From assembly GCA_038496445.1 (NCBI GenBank), contig JALMLS010000232.1:1-64000 (forward strand): DNA of 64,000 nt. Reading direction: 5' to 3'. The translations under genes and the position numbers were made by a program. Below the pieces are notes generated by a model that saw only the letters and a program-made list of their open reading frames with translations, did no database searches and was not told the DNA's origin. The DNA is from Trichosphaerium sp. ATCC 40318. Lineage: Eukaryota > Discosea > Flabellinia > Trichosidae. Below, piece by piece: positions 22,501 through 32,090 of this stretch (position 1 is the first letter of the stretch; each line of letters begins with the position of its first letter).

Positions 22501-23334
22501 GCTTTGTGTCGACAAAAAGTGTTGATTTTTCTTGATGATATCAGTTTTTTACGTACTCTAGTCTTTAAAGACACATCAGCGCCTTTATCCAGAAGTAATT
22601 TCACACATCTGATATTGTCCTCAACAACGGCATAGTGAAGGGGTGTCATCTAGGAATGAATGTAAGTTTGACATTTGTAAAAAAATATCCATAAAAAAAC
22701 CAAAAAAAGAAGTTGAAGTTGAAAATAGTTTGTGGCTATCCAAAAAATCCAATAAAAATAATCGTACCAACTGCGATATTTGTAAGTATTTATCCACGGA
22801 AAATAAATGAACATCAAATAGTAGAACCACAAAAAAAAAAAAAAACTGTTTCTGATCATAAAATTTAGTTTAGCGTACACTCTATAAAAATGAGTTAGTT
22901 ATGGTAGAAGATGGCGTCAAAAAGGGTTTTAAGATTTTTTTGAAAATGGCGCTAGGATTTAAATGCGTACACTTAGAGCTGTCGACTTTTATAACATAAA
23001 CGAGTTAGTAAAACCATACATAACGCTACGAAGTGACGTACAGCCTAAATTGAGTTAGTTTAATTTTTTTTAGATTTAACTCTGTACCATCTAACAAAAA
23101 ATGAGTCTGTGGTAGTTCGTGTGTGCCAGGATGTATTAGTAAACGCTAAAATAAAAAAAGAACGCACATACTACGGTTATATCAGCTAAAAAGATGCTAA
23201 TAATAATATAGTACGTGGTATTCGTTTACTACGCTACTGTAGGAATCATCTTGTAACAGTCTTCGTAATTTCATTACATTGCCAACCTGTACTGTTTTAA
23301 CAAGTGACCTTACTTTCTCCTGTGTCGGTAACAT
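19529..23334 (-). CDS. TKL-type protein kinase with ankyrin and EDR1-like domains
   Basis: Long multi-exon gene. The order from the N-terminus is: helical/ankyrin start (MLPTQEKVRSLVKTVQVGNV); ankyrin repeat (TPLHYAVVEDNIRCVKLLLDKGA); a linker rich in Ser/Pro; an EDR1/CTR1-type domain with GVCRHRATLYKYIADRLG and GHAWNVVRINKRNLLVDVM; then the kinase. The kinase has a P-loop (LGQGGFGQVF), the ATP lysine (VALKKI), VHKDIKSMNVLV in place of HRD, GDLGLAR in place of DFG, SPEQ in place of APE, and a C-terminal lobe (CWRMDPSKRPTA). HKD and DLG keep the catalytic Asp residues, so activity is plausible. Plant CTR1/EDR1 Raf-like kinases share the EDR1-kinase plan. One intron (21003-21052) has a GC donor (GCACGTG). 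Some joints in 21600-22900 are approximate. Confidence 0.85.
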
Positions 23335-23438
23335 CTTTTGATCAGGCTTTAAATACGGTTTTTGAAAAGCGCGGCAAGAAACACAAGTTGACTTAATTCA
23401 TAAAATTGTAGGAAATGTAATTCGCTCCGACGTTCAAT

Positions 23439-23671
23439 GGATTTGACCTGAAATAACGCTATTCTATTTTAACGTTTGCCTACTTTTTAAAAGGCCACTC
23501 CTGATTTGTAGCACGTGTGTGACTTTCTGCTCTTATGGCCATGTTAAGTACTGCATGAGGATACACTAATGAGTAGCTTGCAGAGTTGTAAAAGGCTACC
23601 TATGTTCACAAACCGTCCCGAAAAATCAGGCTTAGCGCTAACACAAAATAGCGTTACTTCAGGTCAAATCC
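23439..23671. repeat. MITE-like element, copy A (233 bp)
   Basis: Bounded by inverted repeats: GGATTTGACCTGAAATAACG on the left and its near-perfect complement on the right (one mismatch in about 24). The interior is non-coding. Read in reverse complement, it aligns along its whole length with the element at 38578-38808 (blocks such as TTAAAAGGCCACTC, GTAGCACACGTG, GGCTACCTATGTTCAC). A non-autonomous DNA transposon is the simplest reading. The flanks show at most AAT on both sides, too short to be a sure target duplication. Confidence 0.85.
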
Positions 23672-24083
23672 AATAGCTGACAAGGTATTACATTTTGCTA
23701 TGATCTATCAGTAAGTCCAACCTTGTGTACAATTTTGGCCGTCAAATTCCTTTTTGCAATACTGTGCAAAACAAATTTCCTTTACTGTGTTATTGATGGG
23801 GTTTTTTCAAGTTTATTGTTGGCTTCCGTATGATCATTAAAGACCTAACAAATCAATTTTCTTGTTATAAGCAAACTCCTTTAGGCTCTAATAATATCAC
23901 CTAGAGGCTTTCATTTTGGTCTAAACAAGAAAGTTTACACCTCGTTACAACCCTAGGACACTAACACCTCTATGTAAACATCCAAAACATATGCACCCTT
24001 GTTCGCACGTGGTTGTTCAAACAAGGCAAATGGCAACAATAATAAGTGGTTGTTTATTGCTCTACACAATTCGTTACTGTCTC
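23672..24083. other. Intergenic region, no gene seen
   Basis: Sequence between the MITE and the 3' end of an F-box gene. One CACGTG at about 24006. Nothing else recognised. Confidence 0.4.
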
Positions 24084-24851
24084 TCAGCGGTAGTCGTGTT
24101 CAAACCATAAGACACCAGCTATAAAACCGAATCTGTTGTAGCCAAGAACGAACTTGATGTTACAACTACAGCTCATAACATCAGCTACAAGATATGTATC
24201 CCTTACGCTGACATCATCCAGATTGCCTGAACAATAGCTCAATGTCTTTGGATCGAGGGGTGTAACCTTCTTGATAAAGTTCTTTTCTTTCATGCCGATA
24301 AGCTTTAGCAAGTGTTCGCCGGATGGAGGATGCTCTTTACTTTGTTCTGATCTCTTGTGGTTGCTGGTATGTAAAAAGCCAACAACTTCGTAGTCAATGT
24401 TATAACCATGGCCGAAAGAGAGTCCCTCCGTGTGTTCAAAGGATAGGAATTCTTTCAAAGATAACAGCGTGAAGAGCCTCTTTTTACAATCTCCAATATC
24501 ACTTGAGCATGTTGTGGGGTCCAGAAGAAGAGATGTTTCCTTTGGTACTAAAACTCTACACAACTTTTGTTCACGTGATTCCAATCGAACCAAGTTATGT
24601 TCAAAGTTACTCCCGTAACTAGTGTGGTGTGATATCTGCTTTTTAATCTCAATTTGCCATAATTGTATGTAATACGCTATCGTTGCTTGTGTAATGCTTT
24701 TAGAGATTGTATTTGACCGAAATGTAAGCGATACAGCCAAGCAAGCGGTAAGTGCTTCCAGGTCAGTTAATAAGACCTTTTTGAGTATCTCTTGTATAAT
24801 CTCTGGTGGTATTGATCCAAATGAATCAGCTACAGCCTCTTTTTTAGACAT
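24084..24851 (-). CDS. F-box protein with unknown C-terminal domain
   Basis: Single-exon frame. From the Met at 24851 the protein has about 255 residues. Residues ~10-50 (FGSIPPEIIQEILKKVLLTDLEALTACLAV) fit an F-box with the usual Leu-Pro-like start and Leu spacing. The rest shows no repeats: a basic/helical middle part and a C-terminal segment with Cys-Ser-Cys (MSCSCNIKFVLGYNRFG). The frame is open 27 codons further upstream, but Met28 (at 24851) is preferred because it places the F-box near the N-terminus as in its neighbours. A CACGTG sits about 10 bases upstream of that ATG. The substrate is unknown. Confidence 0.7.
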   Translation of the reverse strand: MSKKEAVADSFGSIPPEIIQEILKKVLLTDLEALTACLAVSLTFRSNTISKSITQATIAYYIQLWQIEIKKQISHHTSYGSNFEHNLVRLESREQKLCRVLVPKETSLLLDPTTCSSDIGDCKKRLFTLLSLKEFLSFEHTEGLSFGHGYNIDYEVVGFLHTSNHKRSEQSKEHPPSGEHLLKLIGMKEKNFIKKVTPLDPKTLSYCSGNLDDVSVRDTYLVADVMSCSCNIKFVLGYNRFGFIAGVLWFEHDYR

Positions 24852-25063
24852 ACTGTTGAAATACACGTGATATAGGAAAAATTTCGGAAAAAACGAAGCA
24901 CACATGGTTGGAACTAGAACACTTAACTGCAACTTTTTATCCTCTTTCTCCGTGTTCAGTCATACCACTAGCAACAAATAGGTGTTGAAGATCTATTAAA
25001 GTATGTTCTATAAGATGCTGGAGTGCAGGTTCTCTGTAAACGGTTAAATACAAATCGATAATT

Positions 25064-26317
25064 TTGTTTGTATGTATCAACAAATTAACCAATTCAACAT
25101 TCATCACTCAAAGTTTTTCTTTTTTCGGTTTGAGAACACGTGATAAGATTCTACATGTTCGCGTATTTGGTTCTAGAAAGGTTGTACATTGCCATTGTGA
25201 AGAAAAACTTGTACTTTTGTTTATTTGGACGCGGTTTCCTACAACAGCAAATTTTTGTTTTTTTGTTTTTTTGATACCTTTGTTATCACGTGATATTTTA
25301 AGTTATCGTATTTCTACAAGATTTATTTGTCTTAGTCGCAGCCTTGTACCCAAAACAGGGACGACATTATGCTTTCTTCATCAAAGCGAAAGTAAAATCG
25401 ACAGTACCACCAGTGCGACTTTCTTGCAGCTACCTACAGAGATATTAGCCCATATTTTGCGTCAAACGACTAAATCGCGATTTTCTGCTTGTCAAACATG
25501 TCATTTCCTCGCTTCTATCGTTCATGACATTACTGGATACCATGCTGTTACTATAAAAAAGTTAGCTCACGCAAAGTCAGTTTTAAAACATTCTGGGATT
25601 ATGAAATACACTGCCATCACCCTTAGTGGACATGATTTTGATGACAATATTATCAAACTTTTTGCTGGAGTTCACACGATTTACCTTCGCAGCGCTTCCG
25701 TAACAGATGAAGGTGTCAAAGCACTTGCTGGAGTTCATACGATCTGCCTTAGTTACAGTTCAGTAACTGATGAAGGTATTAAAGCACTTTGTGGAGTTAA
25801 CACGATTTCCCTTGATAGCACTTCAGTAACGGATGAAGGTGTCAAAGCACTTGCTGGAGTTCACAAAATCTACCTTGGTAACACTTCAGTAACTGATGAA
25901 GGTATTAAAGCACTAGCAGGAGTTCACACAATCTACCTTGATAGCACTTCAGTAACTGATGAAAGTATTAAAGAACTTTGTGGAGTTCACACGATTTCCC
26001 TTTGCAGCACTTCAGTAACGGATGAAGGTGTCAAAGCACTTGCTGGAGTTCATACGATCTGCCTTAGTTACAATTCAGTAACTGATGAAGGTGTTAAAGC
26101 GCTTGCTGGAGTTCATACGATCTACCTTAGTTACACTTTAGTAACAGATGAAGGTGTCAAAGCACTCGCCGGAGTTCATACTATCAGCATCCGTAACACT
26201 TGTGTGACTGATGAAGGCTTAACAGCGCTTGCAGGGGCATCCTATATTGTTGCCGAGAATAGTGGTGTAACGAGGGAGGGAGCTAAACTTTTAAAGGGAA
26301 CTAGAGTGACTATATAA
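25064..26317 (+). CDS. F-box/LRR protein with nearly identical 63-bp LRR repeats
   Basis: The F-box begins near 25421 (FLQLPTEILAHILRQTTKSRF). From about 25660 ten LRR units of exactly 21 residues (63 bases) follow, with the pattern GVHTIYLxSTSVTDEGVKALA. They are so alike at DNA level that recent expansion or gene conversion is likely. The last two units have drifted. The start is unresolved: the frame is open from 25064, but no in-frame ATG precedes the F-box. An out-of-frame ATG at about 25370 lies where the start is expected from the 31-kb paralogue, so either a very short intron or a frameshift separates it from the F-box, or a remote first exon exists. Probable SCF substrate adaptor. 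Confidence 0.75.
   Translation: MFVCINKLTNSTFITQSFSFFGLRTRDKILHVRVFGSRKVVHCHCEEKLVLLFIWTRFPTTANFCFFVFLIPLLSRDILSYRISTRFICLSRSLVPKTGTTLCFLHQSESKIDSTTSATFLQLPTEILAHILRQTTKSRFSACQTCHFLASIVHDITGYHAVTIKKLAHAKSVLKHSGIMKYTAITLSGHDFDDNIIKLFAGVHTIYLRSASVTDEGVKALAGVHTICLSYSSVTDEGIKALCGVNTISLDSTSVTDEGVKALAGVHKIYLGNTSVTDEGIKALAGVHTIYLDSTSVTDESIKELCGVHTISLCSTSVTDEGVKALAGVHTICLSYNSVTDEGVKALAGVHTIYLSYTLVTDEGVKALAGVHTISIRNTCVTDEGLTALAGASYIVAENSGVTREGAKLLKGTRVTI
25660..26270 (+). repeat. Tandem 63-bp LRR-coding repeats
   Basis: About ten head-to-tail units of 63 bases inside the F-box/LRR gene, each encoding one 21-residue LRR. Adjacent units often differ by only a few bases (shared blocks such as GATGAAGGTGTCAAAGCACT). 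Long near-identical arrays like this change copy number easily. Confidence 0.9.
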
Positions 26318-27424
26318 GGCAATCAAGTTCATTTAGTACAAACCATTGAGCCGACTTCATAAAGAAGGCTACTAGATTAAATAAAATACGGCCAACCATC
26401 TGTTGTGTATATTGTTTTTAGTTCTTAGTAGTTTGCACTGAAGAGACCGAATAAAATGCTTTTCAAGTTTATATAAAAAATGGCCTAGACCAGGAGGAGC
26501 GGTGGCCTAATTGCCTGATATGATGTATTTAGTATTCAAAACAAATATTAGTTAACAGCCATCTTTTTTCTCTTACTAGTACAGTCCTAATTTCGGTTAG
26601 CTTTGGTCATTTTCGTGCTAATTACATAATGTCTACGATGGCATGAATTGTTACACTTTTTGTAAACGGTGGACTGCTATTTTTTCCAAAATCTCATAGC
26701 AACTAAAGTAGTTTCTGCAATACCACTATTATGCCTCTAATAAAAAAACCGCTCTACATGTTGGTGTTAACAAGTAGTGTTTTTAGTTACGGTTTAAGGA
26801 CCAATTGGCGAAGTCGTCATCAATTGGGACAGGACACATAGTGTTGATTGATTGAGAAAAAGTAACTAAATCATAGATTAAACTTGCTTTCAAAGTGCTT
26901 GCTTTATTTCATTTCCGGTTTACATAATAGCCTATATTACCCGTGCTGTGCTGGAAGACTCCAGCTTCCTTCTCCACAATAAGTTGGTCTAAATCCAAGA
27001 AGTTTTCTCTACAGCCAGTTGTTACAATTGCTTGGTTTATAACCACTTCAAACATAGCCGCTCGTTCCATGTGCAGCAGCATACAGCTAGACTTTGTACC
27101 TCTACAACCACTAAAAGTAGGAATATAGAAACCTGCAGACAGTGAGTAAGCCTCATTGTTGTTGATTATGAAGTCACAGGGTACACGCTGACTTAAAATG
27201 GATCAAGTTATTACCAAAATCAGCTTCTACTAACATTCAACGAACAACCAAACAGTGACACTTTAGGTTGATTACCCTGCTACCAATTCACCTCACCAAC
27301 AAGCTATGTGTTTCCTTGGTATATAACTAGATGCTTTATTACGAGGTTTTACAGTTAATGTAATCAGACCGTTATAAGAAAGGAACTTAAGTATGTTTAT
27401 TGGTAATCCGAGTAATAAAACAAA
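26318..27424. other. Long intergenic region with one possible secreted peptide
   Basis: No clear gene. On the minus strand, 27037-27156 could encode a 39-residue peptide with a signal-like start (MRLTHCLQVSIFLLLVVVEV) and a Cys-rich end (CCCTWNERLC). It is short and unsupported by homology, so it is recorded only as a candidate. A possible AATAAA for the F-box/LRR gene is near 26378. Confidence 0.3.
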
Positions 27425-30400
27425 TTACTTGCATGTGCTTAAGGGAGTTTGAACACCGCTAACAGAGAATGAGCTTTCAAGAATATTTGAAGGCGCTGAT
27501 ACCTATAATCACAATTAAGTAGTTGCTGAAATATTGATAACTTTTACGTACAGTCTGACCAGGTTGTTGTCCTCCAATGTAGACTTTAAATGAACCAGGA
27601 GAAATTACAAAGTCATATTGTTTAGTCCAAAGAGCCATTGTCCTCGCTTTGATTACACGTGTTACGCTTGAAGTTTGTCCTGCTTTTATATTTATACGAT
27701 CAAACGCTGCAAGTTGGATATTCGGATGCGGAATCATAGATTCCTGCCATTCAATGTACACCTTGAAAGAGTCGTAAGTATTTTTTGTAATTTTGTGAAA
27801 AAACGTTTGAATACCTGAACTACTTCGTCCGAGTCGACTTGTCCAGTATTTTTGACACTGAATGAAACAACCAAGTCTTCACATGGTTTGATACTCGATG
27901 AAGAAAGTTTCAAGGAGCTATAAGAGAATGTTGTATAGCTCAAGCCATAACCTTAAAAAATATCAGAAATCCACATACTTTTTTTTTTGTTTGCTCACCA
28001 AATGGATACATTACTGGTCCTTTGTAGTATCTATATGTTCTATTCGTCATTGTATAGTCTCCTATATCGGGTATAACATCCCAGGAAATTGGCCATGTTA
28101 CAGGCAGTCTACCAGCAGGGCTGACTTTACCGAATAACATGTTTGTTAAAGCTGTTCCAGTCGCCTTGGTGTTTGGTTACTATGTTTAATGTACTAGTAC
28201 TATGTACTTGAGCAGGGTAGAATGCCTCAACAATAGAATAGATACCATCGCTTTGTTTTGCATACGTTATATCCATTGGTGTGCACCCCAAAAGAACAAG
28301 GATGACAGGTTTGCCTATCAGATAAAGTAGATGTTAAGTTTCATTTTTATTTCTTTTTCAATGATGCTCACCTGCTTCGACAGCTGTTTGGATCATTTCC
28401 ATTTGTTTCCCTGGTAGAGAATACTGAGTTCTATCTCTTCCTTCCCTTTCTTGGGTTGTTGAAATACCCATAAATAAAATTGCTAAACCTTGTAAGCGAC
28501 TTTTAATACAATTTACTCACAAATATCGGATTTTTTCGCAGTGTCAGTTACACTTGCTTTGTCAAAGTTTGCACATTCTATATCAGAACACCCACTCGTA
28601 TAGAGTATGTTCAAGCTATTATTCTTCGCAAAACTGCTTATGCCTTCCCAAGGCGTTATCTGAATATTTGGTGTAGGTGAGTAATCGCCAAACATATCAG
28701 CTGAGTTGTTTGCCTTTTATCACATTGTCAGTCTAAGTAAAGATTATGTGTACGATTCAAAACGTACATGTGGTCCCATGACTGCAATGTTCTTATATCG
28801 AGTAGTGCTAAGTGGTAGAAAATTCTTGTTATTCTTTAGCAACACAAACCTACAGTAGAAATGAATGTAAGAAAAAACCAGGAAGTATTCGATCAGTACG
28901 TCTTTTCTGCGATTTCTACAGCCAAAGAGCGATGTGCAGGGGAATCAACTACATCTAGAGACAAGTTTTTGTATTTTACCATATCCACTACAATCAGTGA
29001 GATCAAGAAAAAACACAGTGAACCGAAAAAAAAATATATACTAACCTGGATCGAATTCTCCTAAACGCATTCTTGCGTAGAATAGCCTTGAAGTAGCATC
29101 ATCTATGAATTTAGTAAGAAAAATAGAATGTGTCAATAGGTACCGAGGACACTCTCTGAAACAAACTTATTATTCACTGCATCTGTTAATGCTGCAAAAA
29201 CATTTTCTTGGCTGTTTCCATCTTCCAAGCAACACCCTGCCTTCGCTATAATTGCAGCTCCCTGGGTGTAGCTATAGTTCTTAGCAATTACAATAAAAAG
29301 GCAAAGTACGTACTTGACCTTCAAAACACCGACAGTCTTCTCAAGTGCTTGTTGATCACTAACAACATAACCCTATTTGGTTGTGAAAAAAATAAAACAC
29401 AAAATATGTCTGCACGTGCCTCAAATCCCCACTGTTTACGTAACACAGTTGTAAGTGTATATTCATTAGCACAAGCTTAAGAATATGGTTACTTAGTGAT
29501 TGTTCACTAACAGAGAATAAACAAAGGGGAAAAAGCGAACCTGGTACACCATTTATAGTGCTATAGCTACACATCAAACTTAATGTTCCCGCTTCAACAC
29601 ATCGCTTAAACTGTGGCAAGAAGGTTTGGTGGATATCGTAGTCTAAACTGTGGCTTAGAATGAACATAGTTTTCTTCTAGGCTGTAGAAGCTCGTACCAC
29701 TGACGTTTGATACTGGACCATCATTCGCTATAACATTGTAAGTGGTTGTTACTGTCGAAAGAAACGCACATGGTCCGCCAAACGCTGTGTAGTGCTTGCA
29801 CCCTGCTACTGCTTCAACGTATCTCTTATCATCTAACACGTTGTTAGATACTCTAACAAGTACGTTCTTACCTCCTTGAAGCCCAGTAACATATTGATAA
29901 GCTAACTCGCCAGAAAGGTATGGATCTTCCTAGATAAAGAACATTGGTTGTTGGTATTCAGAAATCATGAGATGATTACCCCGTATGTTTCCTGACCTGG
30001 AACATTAGTTAACCAAAGGTTGTCTGATGAAACGTACTTCTTCCCCATCTGGGATCGCGTAGGATATTGATGACAGGCGACCAACATGACAATCCTACAA
30101 ATGGTTTAAAAAAAAGTACTGTGTTCTTGTTTTTTGCCTGTATGAAAGCCATAATTGTTATGCTTTTCGTAATCATTATTTTTTGCCCGTACTTCATCTG
30201 AAATAGCTCTAGCCATGTTGTATATAACCGAACGCGAAAACGACGCTGACAGACCTAATCCCTATTGATAAAAAGGCAATGTAAGCAAAAAAATAAAAAT
30301 AATGTTATATGTGGCACGTGCCTGAGCGAAAGCTGTCACTCCTGTTTGTACATCCCCACGAAGGCATTCAGTACCCCACTGATAAGGTTTTATACCCAAA

Positions 30401-30668
30401 CGAGAGATGGCAGGCGCAGGACCATTGTTTTGGGCACCACCATGGCTCATCTGTGGTAAATTAGTGATACAAGGTACATACAAGCACCCCTATCTTTTAG
30501 CTGCGAAAAGTTTTTTTGACGTACTTGGGCTACCTTTTCTTCTAATGTCAGTCTACCTACCAAGTCCTTTACGCGCGTTTTCCATGGTAAGGTAGGGTTT
30601 CTGAAAGGGTAGTCGTAAGCAACCACGACAACACAGAGTAGTGCTGTAATAACACCAAGCTTTAACAT
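27425..30668 (-). CDS. Glycoside hydrolase family 3, beta-xylosidase/beta-glucosidase type
   Basis: GH3 enzymes remove terminal beta-linked sugars. Many exons; a signal peptide (MLKLGVITALLCVVVVAYD) suggests secretion or a lysosomal site. Family landmarks in order: LPWKTRVKDLVGRLTLEEKVAQ, YQWGTECLRG, SCWSPVINILRDPRWGR, EDPYLSGELAYQYVTGLQG, CKHYTAFGG, MCSYSTINGVP, and GYVVSD with the nucleophile Asp. Then come the C-terminal sandwich AILFMGIS, GKVSPAGRLPVTWP, NRTYRYYKGPVMYPFG and the fibronectin-III-like end. NRTYRYYKGPVMYPFG is most like plant-type beta-D-xylosidases, but substrate cannot be read from sequence. Two introns have GC donors (29373-29418 and 30262-30321). It lies near the GH81 glucanase gene. 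A CACGTG lies about 33 bases upstream of the ATG. Confidence 0.93.
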
Positions 30669-30982
30669 CGTGTCTTTGGCTGTAGAAATATAGTAAATGT
30701 GCACGTGTTTCCAAAAAAAATAAAACAACCTCTGAACACTTGAGCAGGCTATCTTTAATTTTTGCCACTAGATATTCTATGAACATAAGGAAGTTTACTG
30801 AAGACATCTTAACTTGCCGCATACGTCTGATTGCAACAATACACCACTATTTGCTTGTGGAAGCTACCATACTTAGATTTTGTACATAGCGCCATTAAGC
30901 GCCTGGCTTTGCTTTGCTGAACTGAGAACCAAAAACCAAAAACCGCATTTGGCTTAAAGGTTAGTTTTAAAACCTTATAACC
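30669..30982. promoter_or_regulatory. Divergent promoter region of GH3 and F-box/LRR genes
   Basis: About 310 bases between divergent start codons. It contains one CACGTG at about 30700 and a duplicated AACCAAAAACCAAAAACC stretch near 30927. No coding sequence. A role in expression follows only from position. Confidence 0.4.
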
Positions 30983-31744
30983 ATGGAAGCAACATTTGAA
31001 AGTATGCCGACTGAAGTCACTGTAATTATACTCAAGTGTCTAAGTGATCGAAATAGATGTAATTCAGCACAAGTGAATACAATCTTTAGAGATATTATAC
31101 ATCATCACGTGGGCTACAAACAAGTAACAATAAATTCTCTATCCTCCGCTCAAGCATTAGCAAAACATCCCCTTCTTCTTCAGAATGCACTTGTTTATTG
31201 TGATAGCCCCACAGACAATATCTTGGAGGCACTAGAAGGCATAAAGTATTTTAAAGGAGGGTTTACTAAAGTGCCTTACTCGAATCTGTCTACATCAACC
31301 TCAATATATTATCTTCTACCAAGAAGGGAGGGTTTTCACGGCCAAGTTACAGACAAAGGAGTATCATATCTTGCTGGAGCGCACACAATCAACTTATGTG
31401 GGTGTGTAAACATCACAGATGAAGGCATTAAACACCTTAAAGGAGCTCACACTATTAATCTTGGCAATTGTCATGATGTAACCGATGAAGGCATAGCTAT
31501 GTTGGCAGGTGTACATGATATCAACCTTTCATTCTGTTCTAAAATAACTGATAAAGGGATTAAAGCTCTTAAAGGCGCACATACAATAAATCTAATGAAT
31601 TGTAGAAACATAACAGCTGAAGGTGTTATTGCATTACGTGGTGCAGATACTATTGATTTAAGGCATTGTACCTCAATTACTCGTAGTGTCTGTAAAGAGC
31701 TAAGAAAGAGCAATGCAATAAAAAATATTGTAAGCTACTATTAA
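30983..31744 (+). CDS. F-box/LRR protein with cysteine-type LRRs
   Basis: Single-exon gene of 253 residues. Residues 4-40 (TFESMPTEVTVIILKCLSDR) are a clear F-box. Residues ~120-250 are six LRR units of 22-23 residues with the pattern AHTINLxxCxxITDEGIKxLK. The Cys in the loop makes them like the Cys-containing LRRs of Amn1/Skp2-type F-box proteins, unlike the Thr/Ser-type units at 25 kb. The linker between F-box and LRRs is about 75 residues. Intact start and stop. The ATG at 30983 leaves the F-box four residues in, a useful guide to the start of its paralogues. Confidence 0.87.
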   Translation: MEATFESMPTEVTVIILKCLSDRNRCNSAQVNTIFRDIIHHHVGYKQVTINSLSSAQALAKHPLLLQNALVYCDSPTDNILEALEGIKYFKGGFTKVPYSNLSTSTSIYYLLPRREGFHGQVTDKGVSYLAGAHTINLCGCVNITDEGIKHLKGAHTINLGNCHDVTDEGIAMLAGVHDINLSFCSKITDKGIKALKGAHTINLMNCRNITAEGVIALRGADTIDLRHCTSITRSVCKELRKSNAIKNIVSYY

Positions 31745-32090
31745 AAGTGTGAAGCGCTTCGTGTCCACAATAAAAGTTGATTTCACCAGCCGCATTAATC
31801 ACACCGATTTTCTTGAATCGCGTTTCAGTTTTATCAATCAATCATTGTCACGTGCACAAAAGGACAAATCTCTATTAGTATTGTGTTTGGCTGTTTACTA
31901 ATTGGTACCAAACCAATAGTGTATCCACTGAATTCGCACTAGTACTCCCCGCGATAAAACACGCTTGGTTTGCATCATACCCACACCATTCGCTGAAAAC
32001 CTTTACACTCAACGCACTGATGCGCAAATGATTATCGGTTTGGATAATGCAATGTACACATCTTATTTGTAAATACTGTTTGTTGTTTTA
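31745..32090. other. Convergent intergenic region, no gene seen
   Basis: Lies between the F-box/LRR stop and the GH81 3' end. A CACGTG occurs at about 31848. Nothing else recognised. Confidence 0.4.
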
